Shown piece by piece: positions 15,319 to 24,867 of a DNA stretch of 64,000 bases. The stretch comes from Microbacterium sp. BLY (lineage in GTDB: Bacteria > Actinomycetota > Actinomycetes > Actinomycetales > Microbacteriaceae), in contig NZ_JAGKSR010000001.1 in NCBI RefSeq assembly GCF_017939615.1, positions 2,852,001 to 2,916,000 of the forward strand, in the 5' to 3' direction. The notes under the pieces were generated by a model. The model saw only the letters and a list, made by a program, of their open reading frames with translations. It made no database searches and was not told where the DNA came from. The translations under genes and the position numbers were made by a program. Position 1 is the stretch's first letter; the number at the start of each line of letters is the position of its first letter.

Positions 15319-16395
15319 ATGGCACACGACGACGACTCGCAGGCTCTTGACAGGGCCTACCAGCCCTCTCCGGGGCTGGGTGTCGCAGTCAGCGATCCCG
15401 TGCAGAACCCCGGTCTTCCGCCGCACCGCGAGCGGATGACCGATAAGGACCCGCGCGCCGAGAAGGCCGCCGTCCGCACCGTCTACACGCTGTTCTACCT
15501 GTCGCTCGCCGGCAGCATCTGGGCGGTCGCCGCCTACATGCTGTTCCCGATCGAGAGCGGCGCTCTCATCGACATCCGTCAGAACAACCTCTTCATCGGT
15601 CTCGGCATCGCGCTCGCGCTGCTGGCCCTGGGCATCGGCGCCATCCACTGGTCGAAGGCGCTCATGTCCGACAAGGAGCACATCGAGCACCGCCACCCCA
15701 CCCGGGGCAAGGACTCGACGCGTGAGGCGGCCGTCCAGGCCTTCGCCGAGGCCAACGAGGAGTCGGGCTTCGGTCGCCGCACGATGATCCGCAACTCGCT
15801 GTTCGCAGCGATCGTCGCGTCGATCATCCCCGGTGTGACCCTGTTCCGCGGTCTCGCACCCCACTCCACGCCGGAAGACCCCACGGCGGGCGACCCGGTC
15901 GCGCTGCTGAAGCACACGATGTGGGACGAGGGGATGCGCCTGGTGCGCGACCCCGACGGCACGCCCATCCGTGCGGCCGAGGTCACCCTCGGCTCCGCGT
16001 TCCACGTGATCCCTGAGGACCTCGCGGAGCTGGGCCACGACGAGGGCTACCTCGAGGAGAAGGCCAAGGCCATCGTGCTGATGATGCGCCTCCGCCCCGA
16101 GCAGCTCATCGAGGCCGAGGACCGCAAGGACTGGTCGTACGACGGCATCGTCGCGTACTCCAAGGTCTGCACGCACGTCGGCTGCCCCGTCGCCCTGTAC
16201 GAGCAGCAGACCCACCACCTGCTGTGCCCGTGCCACCAGTCGCAGTTCGACGTCACGGACCACGCCAAGGTAATCTTCGGCCCGGCCGCACGGCCGCTGC
16301 CCCAGCTGCCCATCACCGTGGACGACGAGGGCTACCTCATCGCACGCAGCGACTTCACCGAACCCGTCGGCCCGAGCTTCTGGGAGCGCCATTGA
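15319..16395 (+). CDS. qcrA: bc1 complex Rieske iron-sulfur subunit
   Basis: A 358-residue Rieske protein with the long N-terminal region typical of actinobacterial QcrA, including hydrophobic helices around residues 50-75, 92-110 and 155-175. The [2Fe-2S] ligands lie in CTHVGC (284-289) and CPCHQS (303-308), with Cys and His in each box. It accepts electrons from menaquinol at the Qo site of QcrB and passes them to QcrC. The stop codon overlaps the TTG start of qcrB. Confidence 0.95.
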   Translation: MAHDDDSQALDRAYQPSPGLGVAVSDPVQNPGLPPHRERMTDKDPRAEKAAVRTVYTLFYLSLAGSIWAVAAYMLFPIESGALIDIRQNNLFIGLGIALALLALGIGAIHWSKALMSDKEHIEHRHPTRGKDSTREAAVQAFAEANEESGFGRRTMIRNSLFAAIVASIIPGVTLFRGLAPHSTPEDPTAGDPVALLKHTMWDEGMRLVRDPDGTPIRAAEVTLGSAFHVIPEDLAELGHDEGYLEEKAKAIVLMMRLRPEQLIEAEDRKDWSYDGIVAYSKVCTHVGCPVALYEQQTHHLLCPCHQSQFDVTDHAKVIFGPAARPLPQLPITVDDEGYLIARSDFTEPVGPSFWERH

Positions 16396-18206
16396 GCACC
16401 GCAACGCTGTCCAAGGACGAGAAGGACACCAAGGCGCCTCTCGGCGGCCGTTTCGTCGGAGCCGCATCGAACTACATCGATGAGCGCACCAGCATCTCGG
16501 GCTTCGTCAAGGAGCTCGGTCGCAAGATCTTCCCCGACCACTGGTCGTTCATGCTCGGTGAGATCGCACTCTGGAGCTTCGTCGTCGTGTTCCTCTCCGG
16601 GACCTTCCTGACGTTCTTCTTCCAGGCCTCGATGGTGGAGACCCACTACACCGGCGCCTACGCGCCGATGCGCGGCATCGCGATGTCGTCGGCCCTCGAG
16701 TCGACGCTGCACATCTCGTTCGACCTCCGTGGAGGACTCCTGGTCCGCCAGATCCACCACTGGGCCGCGCTCGTCTTCATCGCCGGCATCGGCGTGCACA
16801 TGCTGCGCGTGTTCTTCACCGGTGCGTTCCGCAAGCCGCGTGAGCTGAACTGGGTGATCGGCTTCGTGCTCTTCATCCTGGCGATGGCCGAGGGCTTCAC
16901 CGGCTACTCGCTCCCGGACGACCTGCTCTCGGGCAACGGCCTCCGCATCATCGACGGCATGATCAAGGGTCTCCCCCTGATCGGCACCTGGACCTCGTTC
17001 CTCCTCTTCGGCGGCGAGTTCCCGGGTACCGACATCGTGGGACGTCTCTACACTCTCCACATCCTGCTGCTGCCGATGCTGGTCATCGCCTTCATCGCCG
17101 TGCACCTGATGCTCATGATCATCAACAAGCACACGCAGTTCGCCGGCCCCGGCCGCACGAACGACAACGTCGTGGGCTACCCGATGATGCCGGTCTACAT
17201 GTCGAAGATGGGCGGCTACCTGTTCATCGTCTTCGGCACCATCGTGCTGATCGCGACGTTCTTCCAGATCAACCCGATCTGGAACTACGGACCGTACGAC
17301 CCCTCCCCCGTCTCAGCCGGTACGCAGCCGGACTGGTACATCGGGTTCGCGGACGGCGCGCTCCGTCTCGCACCGTCGAACTGGGACATCGTGTTCCTCG
17401 ACCACACCTGGTCGTTCGGCATCCTGGCTCCGGTGGCGGTCCTCGGTCTGTTCATCGTCATCGTCGCGATCTACCCCTTCATCGAGGCGTGGGTCACGGG
17501 CGACAAGCGCGAGCACCACATCGCCCAGCGTCCGCGCAACGCGGCCACCCGTACCGCGATCGGCGTCGCCGGCGTCATCTTCTATGCGGTGCTCTGGGCG
17601 GCGGCCTCGTCCGACCTCATCGCCACGCACTTCATGCTCACGATGGAGGGCGTGATCCACACGCTGCAGGCGCTGCTGTTCCTCGGCCCGATCATCGGTT
17701 ACTTCGTGACGAAGCGCATCTGCATCGCGCTGCAGAAGAAGGACCGCGAGATCGTGCTGCACGGCTTCGAGTCCGGCCGCATCGTCCGCCTCCCGGGCGG
17801 CGAGTACATCGAGGTGCACCAGCCGGTCGACAAGTACGACCGGTGGAAGCTCATCGACGTCGACGGTTACGAGCCCCTCGTGGTCCGTCCGAACGCCAAG
17901 GGCCGCATCCCGTGGACGGAGAACCTGCGGTCCGCGATGTCGCGCTGGTTCTTCGAAGACCGTCTGGCTCCGCTCACGCAGGCCGAGGTCGACGCCGCGG
18001 ACGCGCACCAGCACCACGTCACCGAGGGCAACGAAGCGGCCGAGGTCGCGGAGATCCAGGGCGCCCATGAGCGTGCCGGCTTCCCCGACGCCCCGCTCAC
18101 GGTCGACGAGACCCACATCGACGAGACGCCGAACACGCCCAGCACGGTGATCTCGACCGAGCCGGTCAAGAAGCCTCGCAAGAAGAAGTCGGAGGACGAC
18201 GAGTAA
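16392..18206 (+). CDS. qcrB: bc1 complex cytochrome b subunit
   Basis: Core quinol-oxidising membrane subunit, 604 residues. The N-terminal half contains the bis-haem helices, with histidines in QIHHWAALVFIAGIGVHMLRVFF and in the later TLHILLLPMLVIAFIAVHLML. Helix-rich segments continue to about residue 470, followed by a charged, soluble C-terminal tail of roughly 120 residues typical of the phylum. The start is taken as TTG at 16392, giving MSTATLSKDEKDTK and a four-base overlap (TTGA) with the qcrA stop. The longer in-frame extension reads through qcrA and is not credible. A strong terminator follows at 18225. Confidence 0.92.
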   Translation: MSTATLSKDEKDTKAPLGGRFVGAASNYIDERTSISGFVKELGRKIFPDHWSFMLGEIALWSFVVVFLSGTFLTFFFQASMVETHYTGAYAPMRGIAMSSALESTLHISFDLRGGLLVRQIHHWAALVFIAGIGVHMLRVFFTGAFRKPRELNWVIGFVLFILAMAEGFTGYSLPDDLLSGNGLRIIDGMIKGLPLIGTWTSFLLFGGEFPGTDIVGRLYTLHILLLPMLVIAFIAVHLMLMIINKHTQFAGPGRTNDNVVGYPMMPVYMSKMGGYLFIVFGTIVLIATFFQINPIWNYGPYDPSPVSAGTQPDWYIGFADGALRLAPSNWDIVFLDHTWSFGILAPVAVLGLFIVIVAIYPFIEAWVTGDKREHHIAQRPRNAATRTAIGVAGVIFYAVLWAAASSDLIATHFMLTMEGVIHTLQALLFLGPIIGYFVTKRICIALQKKDREIVLHGFESGRIVRLPGGEYIEVHQPVDKYDRWKLIDVDGYEPLVVRPNAKGRIPWTENLRSAMSRWFFEDRLAPLTQAEVDAADAHQHHVTEGNEAAEVAEIQGAHERAGFPDAPLTVDETHIDETPNTPSTVISTEPVKKPRKKKSEDDE

Positions 18207-18224
18207 TCGTCGGTCCCCCATCGA

Positions 18225-18251
18225 AGGCCCCGTCCGCTCGGACGGGGCCTT
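18225..18251 (+). terminator. Terminator of the ctaE-qcrCAB operon
   Basis: AAGGCCCCGTC, five-base loop, GACGGGGCCTT: a perfect 11-bp stem starting 18 bp after the qcrB stop. Confidence 0.8.
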
Positions 18252-18282
18252 CGTCGTCATCACCCGATGAAAGGATCGTGTC

Positions 18283-18696
18283 ATGTCTTCGGTCGTCCGC
18301 CTGCTCCGTGCTCCCCAACTCGCCGACGCTCCCTACGCCTACGCCGCCACCGCGCCCGCGGGCTCCCGGCTGGTCTTCCTCGCCGGAGCCTGCCCTCTCG
18401 AAGAGGACGGGACGACCACCGCCCCCGGCGACTATGCCGCGCAGGCGGCGCGATGCGTCGAGACACTGCAACAGGCGCTTACGGCCGCCGGCGCCACCCT
18501 GACGGATGTGATCAGCACACGGGTCCTGGTGGCCTCCTCCGCGCAGCGGGACCTCGTGACAGCCTGGGACGTCGTCCATGCGGCGTTCGGGGCCCACGAT
18601 GCGCCCAGCACCCTTCTCGGCGTCACCGTGCTCGGCTACGACGACCAGCTCGTCGAGATCGAGGCGGTCGCCGCCCTCCCCGAGGACCGCGCATGA
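18283..18696 (+). CDS. RidA/YjgF family protein
   Basis: A 137-residue member of the RidA superfamily, trimeric proteins that hydrolyse reactive enamine/imine intermediates or bind small metabolites. Recognisable parts are LVFLAGACPLEEDG, AAQAARCVETLQQAL, VISTRVLVAS and the C-terminal LVEIEAVAAL. The conserved arginine of active RidA enzymes is usually in a STR(V/I) segment, seen here as ISTRVLV. The start at 18283 leaves 31 bp to the upstream terminator. Its stop overlaps the following GNAT gene by four bases, so the pair forms a small operon. Substrate unknown. Confidence 0.82.
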   Translation: MSSVVRLLRAPQLADAPYAYAATAPAGSRLVFLAGACPLEEDGTTTAPGDYAAQAARCVETLQQALTAAGATLTDVISTRVLVASSAQRDLVTAWDVVHAAFGAHDAPSTLLGVTVLGYDDQLVEIEAVAALPEDRA

Positions 18697-19220
18697 GCGT
18701 CGTCATCCGGAGTGCGACGGATCAGGACCATTCCGTCCTGGAAGAGATCGAGCGCGCGGCCGACCGCCTGCTGACCGATCGTTTCGGCACCGAGGACTGG
18801 CCGCCGCCGTCGACGGCGGACGACCGCCGGAACACCGGTGGATTCGTCCTGGTCGCCACCGACTCCCCCGCGGCGGAGTCTCCCGGCGGCGTCGAAGAAG
18901 TACCGGTCGGATTCGTGCAGGTCATCGAGGGGCCCGGGTACGCCCACCTGGAACAGCTGTCCGTGCATCCCGCCTACGGACGCCGCGGGATCGGGCGGGC
19001 CCTCGTCGTCGCCGCCCAGGACGAATCCCGCCGGCGGGGCCACACGCGGATCACGCTGCGCACCTATGCGGACGTGCCGTGGAACGCGCCCTTCTACTCC
19101 AGCTGCGGTTTCGTGGATTCCACTCCGGACACCGCGTTTCTGCAGGAGCTCGTCACCGTCGAGCAGCGGCTGGGCTTGACCCGCCACGGGCGACGCATCC
19201 AGATGACCGCGGTGCTCTGA
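18693..19220 (+). CDS. GNAT-family N-acetyltransferase
   Basis: A 175-residue GCN5-related acetyltransferase. The acetyl-CoA pyrophosphate loop is seen as VHPAYGRRGIGRALV, preceded by a beta strand AHLEQLSVHP and followed by the typical C-terminal FYSSCGF turn. The acceptor is unknown; such enzymes modify amines, peptides or small toxins. Its start overlaps the RidA gene (ATGA). The pairing with RidA suggests metabolite damage control, but that is inference. Confidence 0.83.
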   Translation: MSVVIRSATDQDHSVLEEIERAADRLLTDRFGTEDWPPPSTADDRRNTGGFVLVATDSPAAESPGGVEEVPVGFVQVIEGPGYAHLEQLSVHPAYGRRGIGRALVVAAQDESRRRGHTRITLRTYADVPWNAPFYSSCGFVDSTPDTAFLQELVTVEQRLGLTRHGRRIQMTAVL

Positions 19221-19288
19221 CCGGCTACGACGGCAGGATTCGTACGACGCACGACGGTATCCCTCGGTCACCGGCGCCCTCCGCTCTC

Positions 19289-19294
19289 TAGTCT
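19289..19294 (+). promoter_or_regulatory. Putative -10 box of the rhodanese gene (leaderless)
   Basis: TAGTCT, six bases before the ATG at 19301, with no Shine-Dalgarno. Confidence 0.45.
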
Positions 19295-19300
19295 GGGCTC

Positions 19301-19720
19301 ATGATCGATCGCGCCGACTACTTCGCCGCCCGCCTCGCCTACGAGACCGACCCCAGTGACGTGCACGCGGACCGTGCCGCCGGACGAGCGCTCGTCGTGG
19401 TGGACGTCCGCTCGGCGGAGGCCTTCGCCCAGGGTCGTGTGACCGGGGCGCTTCACATGCCTCACAGCGAGATCGCCACCCGCGCGCCGAGCGAGATCCC
19501 GGCGGACTCCGAGGTGGTCGTCTACTGCTGGAGCCCCGGGTGCAACGGTGGCGTCCGCGGGGCGCTCCAGTTCGCGCGCCTCGGCTACCGGGTGCGGGAG
19601 ATGATCGGTGGCTTCGAGTACTGGGCTCGGGAGGGATACCCGGTCGAGGACGCCGACGGTGTCCACCACCGACCTGTCGACCCGCTGACCGGGATCCCCC
19701 GCATCCGTACGCGCGTGTGA
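19301..19720 (+). CDS. Rhodanese-domain sulfurtransferase
   Basis: A single-domain rhodanese of 139 residues. The active-site loop CWSPGCNGG contains the persulfide-forming cysteine (the first Cys) and a second Cys four residues later. Other family motifs are VVDVRSAEAFAQGRVTGALHMPH and YRVREMIGGFEYW. The long loop resembles six-residue sulfur-selective rhodaneses. The ATG follows TAGTCT by six bases, so it is likely leaderless and monocistronic, ending at the shared terminator at 19740. Confidence 0.87.
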   Translation: MIDRADYFAARLAYETDPSDVHADRAAGRALVVVDVRSAEAFAQGRVTGALHMPHSEIATRAPSEIPADSEVVVYCWSPGCNGGVRGALQFARLGYRVREMIGGFEYWAREGYPVEDADGVHHRPVDPLTGIPRIRTRV

Positions 19721-19739
19721 GGAGAACGCAGGAACGACG

Positions 19740-19766
19740 AAGGCCCCCGGAAGCTCCGGGGGCCTT
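19740..19766. terminator. Bidirectional terminator between the rhodanese gene and ctaF
   Basis: AAGGCCCCCGG, five-base loop, CCGGGGGCCTT: a perfect 11-bp stem between two convergent genes, probably serving both. Confidence 0.78.
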
Positions 19767-19781
19767 GGTCGTGGATCACGC

Positions 19782-20216
19782 TCAGCGAGCGAAGTTGCCG
19801 CGGTAGTACTCGTAGACCCAGCCGACGATCGCGACCACGAAGATGGCGAGACCGATCGGAAGGAGGAAGTGGCCGACCGCCAGGCCGACGACGAACACGC
19901 CGGCCGAAGCCGCGAGGACCAGCGGCCACCAGGACCACGGGCTGAACTCGCCGAGTTCCGGGTCACCGTCGTCGATGTCCGACGTCAGGATGTCCTCGGG
20001 GAGCTCACCGTTCTGCGCCTTGTGCGTCCGGTCGAGGTAGAACGCGACCATGGCGCCCATGAAGGCGGAGAAGAACAGGGCGACCGTGCCGACCCACTCG
20101 ATCTGGTTCACGAGCGGCAGCCCGGGGTGAGCCAGGATGTTCCAGCCGGTATAGACGACGCCGACGAGGGCGAAGAACGCGGTCAGGACCCACCAGATGA
20201 TGACGTTGTCGCGCAT
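19782..20216 (-). CDS. ctaF: Cytochrome c oxidase subunit IV (actinobacterial)
   Basis: A 144-residue membrane protein of the actinobacterial aa3 oxidase subunit IV family. It has two hydrophobic hairpins: helices near residues 5-25 and 35-60, then 90-110 and 112-130, ending VGWVYEYYRGNFAR, a typical C terminus. It stabilises the CtaD/CtaC core. The start is 3 bp after the ctaD stop, placing it last in the ctaC-ctaD-ctaF operon. Confidence 0.92.
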   Translation of the reverse strand: MRDNVIIWWVLTAFFALVGVVYTGWNILAHPGLPLVNQIEWVGTVALFFSAFMGAMVAFYLDRTHKAQNGELPEDILTSDIDDGDPELGEFSPWSWWPLVLAASAGVFVVGLAVGHFLLPIGLAIFVVAIVGWVYEYYRGNFAR

Positions 20217-20219
20217 GAC

Positions 20220-21953
20220 TCAGTGGCCCTCTCGCTCGCCGGGTGCGGTGGTCGCGAACTCCGCGGCCTCCGGGTGGTTCAGGTCGAACGCCGGGCGCTC
20301 GCTGCGGATGCGCGGGATCGACGTGAAGTTGTGCCGCGGCGGCGGGCACGACGTCGCCCACTCGAGCGAGGCGCCGTAACCCCACGGATCGTTCACGGTC
20401 ACCTTGGGCGCCTTGCGGGCCGTGATCCAGACGTTCAGGAAGAACGGCAGCATCGAGGCACCGAGGATGATCGCACCGATCGTGGAGACCTGGTTCTGCC
20501 ACGTCCAGCCGTCCGCCGCGGAGTAGTCCGCGTAACGACGCACCATGCCGTCGACACCGAGCCAGTGCTGGATGAGGAAGGTCATGTGGAAGCCGACGAA
20601 CAGCATCCAGAAGTGCACGTAGCCGAGACGCTCGTTGAGCATGCGACCCGTCCACTTCGGCCACCAGAAGTAGAAGCCGGCGAACATCGCGAACACGACG
20701 GTACCGAACACGACGTAGTGGAAGTGCGCGACGACGAAGTACGAGTCACTCAGGTGGAAGTCCAGCGGCGGTGCCGCGAGGATCACGCCGGTCAGACCAC
20801 CGAAGACGAACGACACGAGGAAGCCGAGCGAGAACACCATCGGCGTCTCGAACGTCACCGAGCCGCGCCAGAGCGTTCCGATCCAGTTGAAGATCTTCAC
20901 ACCCGTCGGCACCGCGATGAGCATGGTCATCAGGGCGAAGAACGGCAGCAGCACGGAACCCGTGACGTACATGTGGTGCGCCCACACGGCGACGGACAGG
21001 GCCGCGATCGCGATCGTCGCGTAGACCAGCGTCTTGTAGCCGAAGATCGGCTTCCGGCTGAACACCGGGAAGATCTCCGAGACGATGCCGAAGAACGGCA
21101 GCGCGATGATGTACACCTCCGGGTGACCGAAGAACCAGAACAGGTGCTGCCAGAGCAGCACACCGCCGTTGGCCGGGTCGTAGATGTGCGCCCCGAGCAC
21201 GCGGTCAGCGGCGGCGGCGAAGATCGCCGCGGCGAGGACCGGGAAGGCCATCAGGATCAGCAGGCTGGTGATGAGCGTGTTCCAGCTGAAGATCGGCATA
21301 CGCCACATCGTCATACCGGGCGCACGCATGGTGATGATCGTCGTGATGAAGTTGACGGCACCGAGGATGGTTCCGAAGCCCGAGATCCCGAGCCCGAGCA
21401 TCCACAGGTTCCCACCGGCGCCCGGCGAGAACGACGCGTTGGCCAGCGGCTGATACGCGAACCAGCCGAAGGAGGCGGCCCCCTGCGGGGTGAGGAAGCC
21501 GGCGACCGCGATGGTCGAGCCGAAGAGGAACAGCCAGAAGGCGAAGGCGTTCAGACGCGGGAAGGCGACGTCGGGAGCACCGATCTGCAGGGGCAGGATC
21601 GCGTTGGCGAAGCCCGCGAACAGCGGCGTCGCGAACATCAGCAGCATGATCGTGCCGTGCATCGTGAACAGCTGGTTGTACTGCTCCTTCGTCGGGATGA
21701 TCTGCATGCCCGGCGCGAACAGCTCGGCGCGGATGACGAGTGCCATCACGCCACCGAGGAGGAAGAACACCACCGAGGCGATGAGGTACATGTACCCGAT
21801 CGTCTTGTGGTCCGTGGAGGTGATCCACTTGACGACGATGTTGCCCTTCTGCTCGACGCGCGAGGAGCTCATCAGAGCGGCCTGGCGCGCAGGCAGGGTG
21901 GTGGGACGGGAGCGGGGTGCCTCGTCGGTGCGAGGAGCTTCAGTGGTCGACAT
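20220..21953 (-). CDS. ctaD: Cytochrome c oxidase subunit I
   Basis: Catalytic haem-copper subunit of the aa3 oxidase, 577 residues with about 12 transmembrane helices. The haem/CuB site is marked by [13 protein letters not shown] (the CuB His and cross-linked Tyr) and by [27 protein letters not shown] carries the helix X haem histidines. The N-terminal 30 residues are soluble and Thr/Pro/Arg-rich. The 3-bp gaps to ctaC and ctaF indicate a single transcript. Confidence 0.96.
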   Translation of the reverse strand: MSTTEAPRTDEAPRSRPTTLPARQAALMSSSRVEQKGNIVVKWITSTDHKTIGYMYLIASVVFFLLGGVMALVIRAELFAPGMQIIPTKEQYNQLFTMHGTIMLLMFATPLFAGFANAILPLQIGAPDVAFPRLNAFAFWLFLFGSTIAVAGFLTPQGAASFGWFAYQPLANASFSPGAGGNLWMLGLGISGFGTILGAVNFITTIITMRAPGMTMWRMPIFSWNTLITSLLILMAFPVLAAAIFAAAADRVLGAHIYDPANGGVLLWQHLFWFFGHPEVYIIALPFFGIVSEIFPVFSRKPIFGYKTLVYATIAIAALSVAVWAHHMYVTGSVLLPFFALMTMLIAVPTGVKIFNWIGTLWRGSVTFETPMVFSLGFLVSFVFGGLTGVILAAPPLDFHLSDSYFVVAHFHYVVFGTVVFAMFAGFYFWWPKWTGRMLNERLGYVHFWMLFVGFHMTFLIQHWLGVDGMVRRYADYSAADGWTWQNQVSTIGAIILGASMLPFFLNVWITARKAPKVTVNDPWGYGASLEWATSCPPPRHNFTSIPRIRSERPAFDLNHPEAAEFATTAPGEREGH

Positions 21954-21956
21954 GGC

Positions 21957-22853
21957 TTACTCCTCTCCTTCCTCGGTTTCGGTCTTCCCGGAGGTGCCGG
22001 GGAGGTTCGAGAGACGGTCGTACGCGTCGGTGATGTCGCCCGTGTTGCCCTCTTCCTCGAGGGACTCGAGGTAGGCGTCGTACTCGTCCTGCGAGACGAC
22101 CTTCACGTTGAAGAGCATCATCGAGTGGTACTCGCCGCAGAGCTCGGCGCACTTGCCGGCGTACTCGCCCTCACGGGTGGGGATGAAGGACCAGGAATTG
22201 TCCTTCCCGATGAACATGTCCTTCTTGTAGAGGAAGTCGATGATCCAGAAGGAGTGGATGACATCGCGCGACTGCAGGTTGATGGTGACCTTCTGGTCGA
22301 CCGGGAGCACCAGCGTCGGCAGCTCGGCCTGGTCGATGTTGCCCTCGGCATCCGGCTGGGCCTGGATGCCCATGGTCCAGACGGTGTCCTCTTCGGTCTC
22401 ACCGTTGTACTGGAAGTCCCACGCCCACTGCTTGGCGATCGCGGTGATCTCGACGTCGGGGTCGTCCCACTTCGTCTCGATCTCCGTCTGGTCGCGCGCC
22501 GTGAAGAAGAACATGCCCAGCACGAGGATGAGCGGCACGATCGTGTAGAAGATCTCGATGGGCATGTTGTAGCGCATCTGCACCGGCAGGCCGGTCTGGC
22601 CCTTGCGACGGCGGTACGCGATCGCGGCCCAAGCCATGAGGCTCCAGGTGATGACGCCGACCGCGAGGAGAACGATCCAGGAGTTCACCCAGAGGGACGA
22701 CACGCGCTCCGTCTGGTTGGTTGCTGCCGGACCACCGTCCACGAAGCCCGGAAGAAAGCCGTTGAGCTCGGTGGGAGTACATCCCGCCAGAGCCACAGCT
22801 GCCACAACTCCCACAGGGAGTGCGGCCCAACGAAGGCGGCGTTTCGAGGGCAC
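21957..22853 (-). CDS. ctaC: Cytochrome c oxidase subunit II
   Basis: Lipid-modified subunit carrying the CuA centre that accepts electrons from QcrC. The chosen start is GTG at 22853: AAGG lies about six bases upstream, and the peptide then begins with basic residues (PSKRRLRW) before a signal sequence ending in lipobox ALAGC. Two transmembrane helices follow (near residues 55-78 and 95-115). The CuA ligands are in CAELCGEYHSMM with the earlier conserved WAWDFQY. The C-terminal 40 residues are acidic. It is the first gene of ctaC-ctaD-ctaF and has 298 residues. Confidence 0.93.
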   Translation of the reverse strand: MPSKRRLRWAALPVGVVAAVALAGCTPTELNGFLPGFVDGGPAATNQTERVSSLWVNSWIVLLAVGVITWSLMAWAAIAYRRRKGQTGLPVQMRYNMPIEIFYTIVPLILVLGMFFFTARDQTEIETKWDDPDVEITAIAKQWAWDFQYNGETEEDTVWTMGIQAQPDAEGNIDQAELPTLVLPVDQKVTINLQSRDVIHSFWIIDFLYKKDMFIGKDNSWSFIPTREGEYAGKCAELCGEYHSMMLFNVKVVSQDEYDAYLESLEEEGNTGDITDAYDRLSNLPGTSGKTETEEGEE

Positions 22854-22942
22854 GATGCACCTTTCAGATCGCGGACAAGGCATGTCCAAGTCTAGAGCAA
22901 CCTCACACCTGATTCATGCCAACCATGCAGGTTGAGACGCGG

Positions 22943-22975
22943 AACGCCGCCGTCACGAGACGTGACGGCGGCGTT
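22943..22975 (-). terminator. Hairpin terminator downstream of erpA
   Basis: AACGCCGCCGTCACG, three-base loop, CGTGACGGCGGCGTT: a perfect 15-bp stem, 14 bp after the erpA stop and upstream of ctaC. It ends the erpA transcript; no T-tract is evident. Confidence 0.75.
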
Positions 22976-22989
22976 CGCAGGAGGAAGCG

Positions 22990-23352
22990 TCAGTGGAAGC
23001 TGTCGCCGCAGGCGCAGCTCCCCGCCGCGTTCGGGTTGTCGATCGTAAAGCCCTGCTCCGAGATCGTGTCCTTGAAGTCGATCGAGGCACCGTCGAGGTA
23101 GGGGACGCTCATGTTGTCCACGATGACCTCGACACCGTCGAAGTCGACCGTCTCGTCGCCCTCGAGGAAGCGCTCGTCGAAGTACAGCTGGTAAATGAGT
23201 CCCGAGCAGCCGCCGGGCTGCACGGCCACGCGCAGGCGGAGGTCATCGCGACCCTCCTGCTCGAGAAGGTTCTTCACCTTCGTGGCAGCGGCGTCCGTCA
23301 GGCTGACGCCGTGTGCGCGGGTGGTCTCTGCGGACAGGATGGTGTCGCTCAT
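22990..23352 (-). CDS. erpA: Iron-sulfur cluster insertion protein (HesB/ErpA type)
   Basis: A-type carrier of 120 residues that delivers Fe-S clusters to apo-enzymes. The three conserved cysteines are in GGCSG and the C-terminal CACGDSFH. YQLYFDERF and VIVDNMSVPYLDGASIDF are family signatures. The ATG at 23352 is preferred to one 12 bp upstream because AGGAG is better placed for it. The gene sits just upstream of ctaC, a position common in actinobacteria, and may serve the nearby Fe-S proteins of respiration. Confidence 0.92.
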   Translation of the reverse strand: MSDTILSAETTRAHGVSLTDAAATKVKNLLEQEGRDDLRLRVAVQPGGCSGLIYQLYFDERFLEGDETVDFDGVEVIVDNMSVPYLDGASIDFKDTISEQGFTIDNPNAAGSCACGDSFH

Positions 23353-23418
23353 GTCGCTCCTCATGACGGGCCGGGTACGGGCTCTCCGACGATTCTACCG
23401 CCGGGAGGACGGGAAGGC

Positions 23419-24822
23419 TCAGATCTCCCGCGCGTTCATCCGGGCCAGCAGCAGTGCCTCGGTCGCCACCGCGTGCCGGAAGGTGTCCAGGTGCAGCGAC
23501 TCGTTGGGGCTGTGTGCCCGGGAGTGCGGGTCCTCGACCCCGGTGACGAGGATCTGCGCGTCCGGGAACTCCCGGACGAGATCGGCGATGAACGGGATCG
23601 ATCCGCCCACCCCGAGATCGACCGGCGCCACGCCGTAGCCGTCCCGCATGGCGTCGCGCGTGAGGGACACCGCCCACCCGCTCGTGTCCACCAGGAAGGG
23701 GTTGCCGAGATCGACGTCGGAGAAGGTCAGCTCCGCACCGAACGGTGCGTGCGCGCGGAGATGGCGTTCGAGCGCGTCATACGCCTCCTGCCCGGACTGC
23801 CCGGGTGCCACGCGGGCGCTGATCACGACGGTCACCTCGGGCAACAGCGTGTTCGACGCCGCAGCGATGCTCGTCGCGTCGATGCCGATCACCGTGACGG
23901 AGGGCTTGTTCCAGATGCGGCTGAGGATCGTGCCGTCACCGATGGGCGTCGTACCGGGGAGCAGACCGGCCTCGTCGCGCAGCGTCTCCTCCGTGTACTC
24001 GGGCGTCTCCGCCTCCCGGGCCGCCATGCCGTCCACGGCGACCGAGCCGTCTTCGTTCCACAGGGTGGCGAGCAGGCGCACCGTCGCCATCATGGCGTCC
24101 GGCACCGCTCCGCCGAACATGCCGGAGTGCGAGGCGTGGTCCAGCGTGCGCACCTTCATCGTGAACCGCGCGTTGCCCCGCAGGGACACCGTGAGTCCCG
24201 GGGTGACGGAGTCCCAGTTGCCCGAGTCGGCGACGACGATCGCATCGGCCCGCAGTGCGTCCTTGTTGTCGGAGAGGAACTGCGCGAAGGACCGCGACCC
24301 GTACTCCTCCTCCCCCTCGACGAACATCGCGATCCCCAGGTCCAGATCGTCGCCCAGGACCTCGGCCACCGCGCGGATCGCTCCGATGTGGGCCATGATG
24401 CCGGCCTTGTCGTCCGCGGCACCGCGACCGTACAGGCGGCCGTCACGCACGGTCGGCTCGAACGGCGGCGTCTCCCAGAGGGCGTCGTCGCCGGGAGGCT
24501 GCACGTCGTGGTGCGCGTACAGCAGGATCGTCGGCTTGCCGTTGCGCGCCGCTCGGGTCGCGAGGACCGCGGGCTGGCCCTGCTCGTCGGTGCCAGGGAT
24601 GTCGGCGCGCAGCACCCGCACCTCATCGAAGACGCCGGTGCCCCGCGCGAGCGTCGCGACGGCGTCGGCGCTGCGCTCCAGCTGGGTCTGGTCGAAGGCC
24701 GGCCAGGCCATTCCGGGGATGCGCACGAGGTTCCCGAGGTCCGACAGCGCGGAGGGGATGCCGACGGCGACGGCTTCGAGGACGGCGGCGTCGGACTCGC
24801 TGGGAAGAGCAGGTGAGGTCAT
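23419..24822 (-). CDS. M20 family dipeptidase
   Basis: A zinc metallopeptidase of 467 residues in the M20/CNDP-like family. Metal-binding and catalytic motifs appear in order: LLYAHHDVQPPG, GRGAADDKAGI, EGEEEYGS, VVADSGNW and DPHSRAHSPNE. A dimerisation domain lies between residues 220 and 350. These enzymes hydrolyse dipeptides; the actual substrate is unknown. No signal peptide is visible, so it is probably cytoplasmic. The start codon is only 45 bp from the DUF3043 start on the other strand, so the two promoters overlap. Confidence 0.88.
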   Translation of the reverse strand: MTSPALPSESDAAVLEAVAVGIPSALSDLGNLVRIPGMAWPAFDQTQLERSADAVATLARGTGVFDEVRVLRADIPGTDEQGQPAVLATRAARNGKPTILLYAHHDVQPPGDDALWETPPFEPTVRDGRLYGRGAADDKAGIMAHIGAIRAVAEVLGDDLDLGIAMFVEGEEEYGSRSFAQFLSDNKDALRADAIVVADSGNWDSVTPGLTVSLRGNARFTMKVRTLDHASHSGMFGGAVPDAMMATVRLLATLWNEDGSVAVDGMAAREAETPEYTEETLRDEAGLLPGTTPIGDGTILSRIWNKPSVTVIGIDATSIAAASNTLLPEVTVVISARVAPGQSGQEAYDALERHLRAHAPFGAELTFSDVDLGNPFLVDTSGWAVSLTRDAMRDGYGVAPVDLGVGGSIPFIADLVREFPDAQILVTGVEDPHSRAHSPNESLHLDTFRHAVATEALLLARMNAREI

Positions 24823-24867
24823 GCGAGTAATCTTAAGGTGACCCGCCCCAGCGAACTGAGGAACCTC

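Noticed and set aside
19869..22895. Plus-strand open frame opposite ctaD and ctaC
   Set aside because: Antisense of the oxidase genes, which carry all expected haem and copper ligands.
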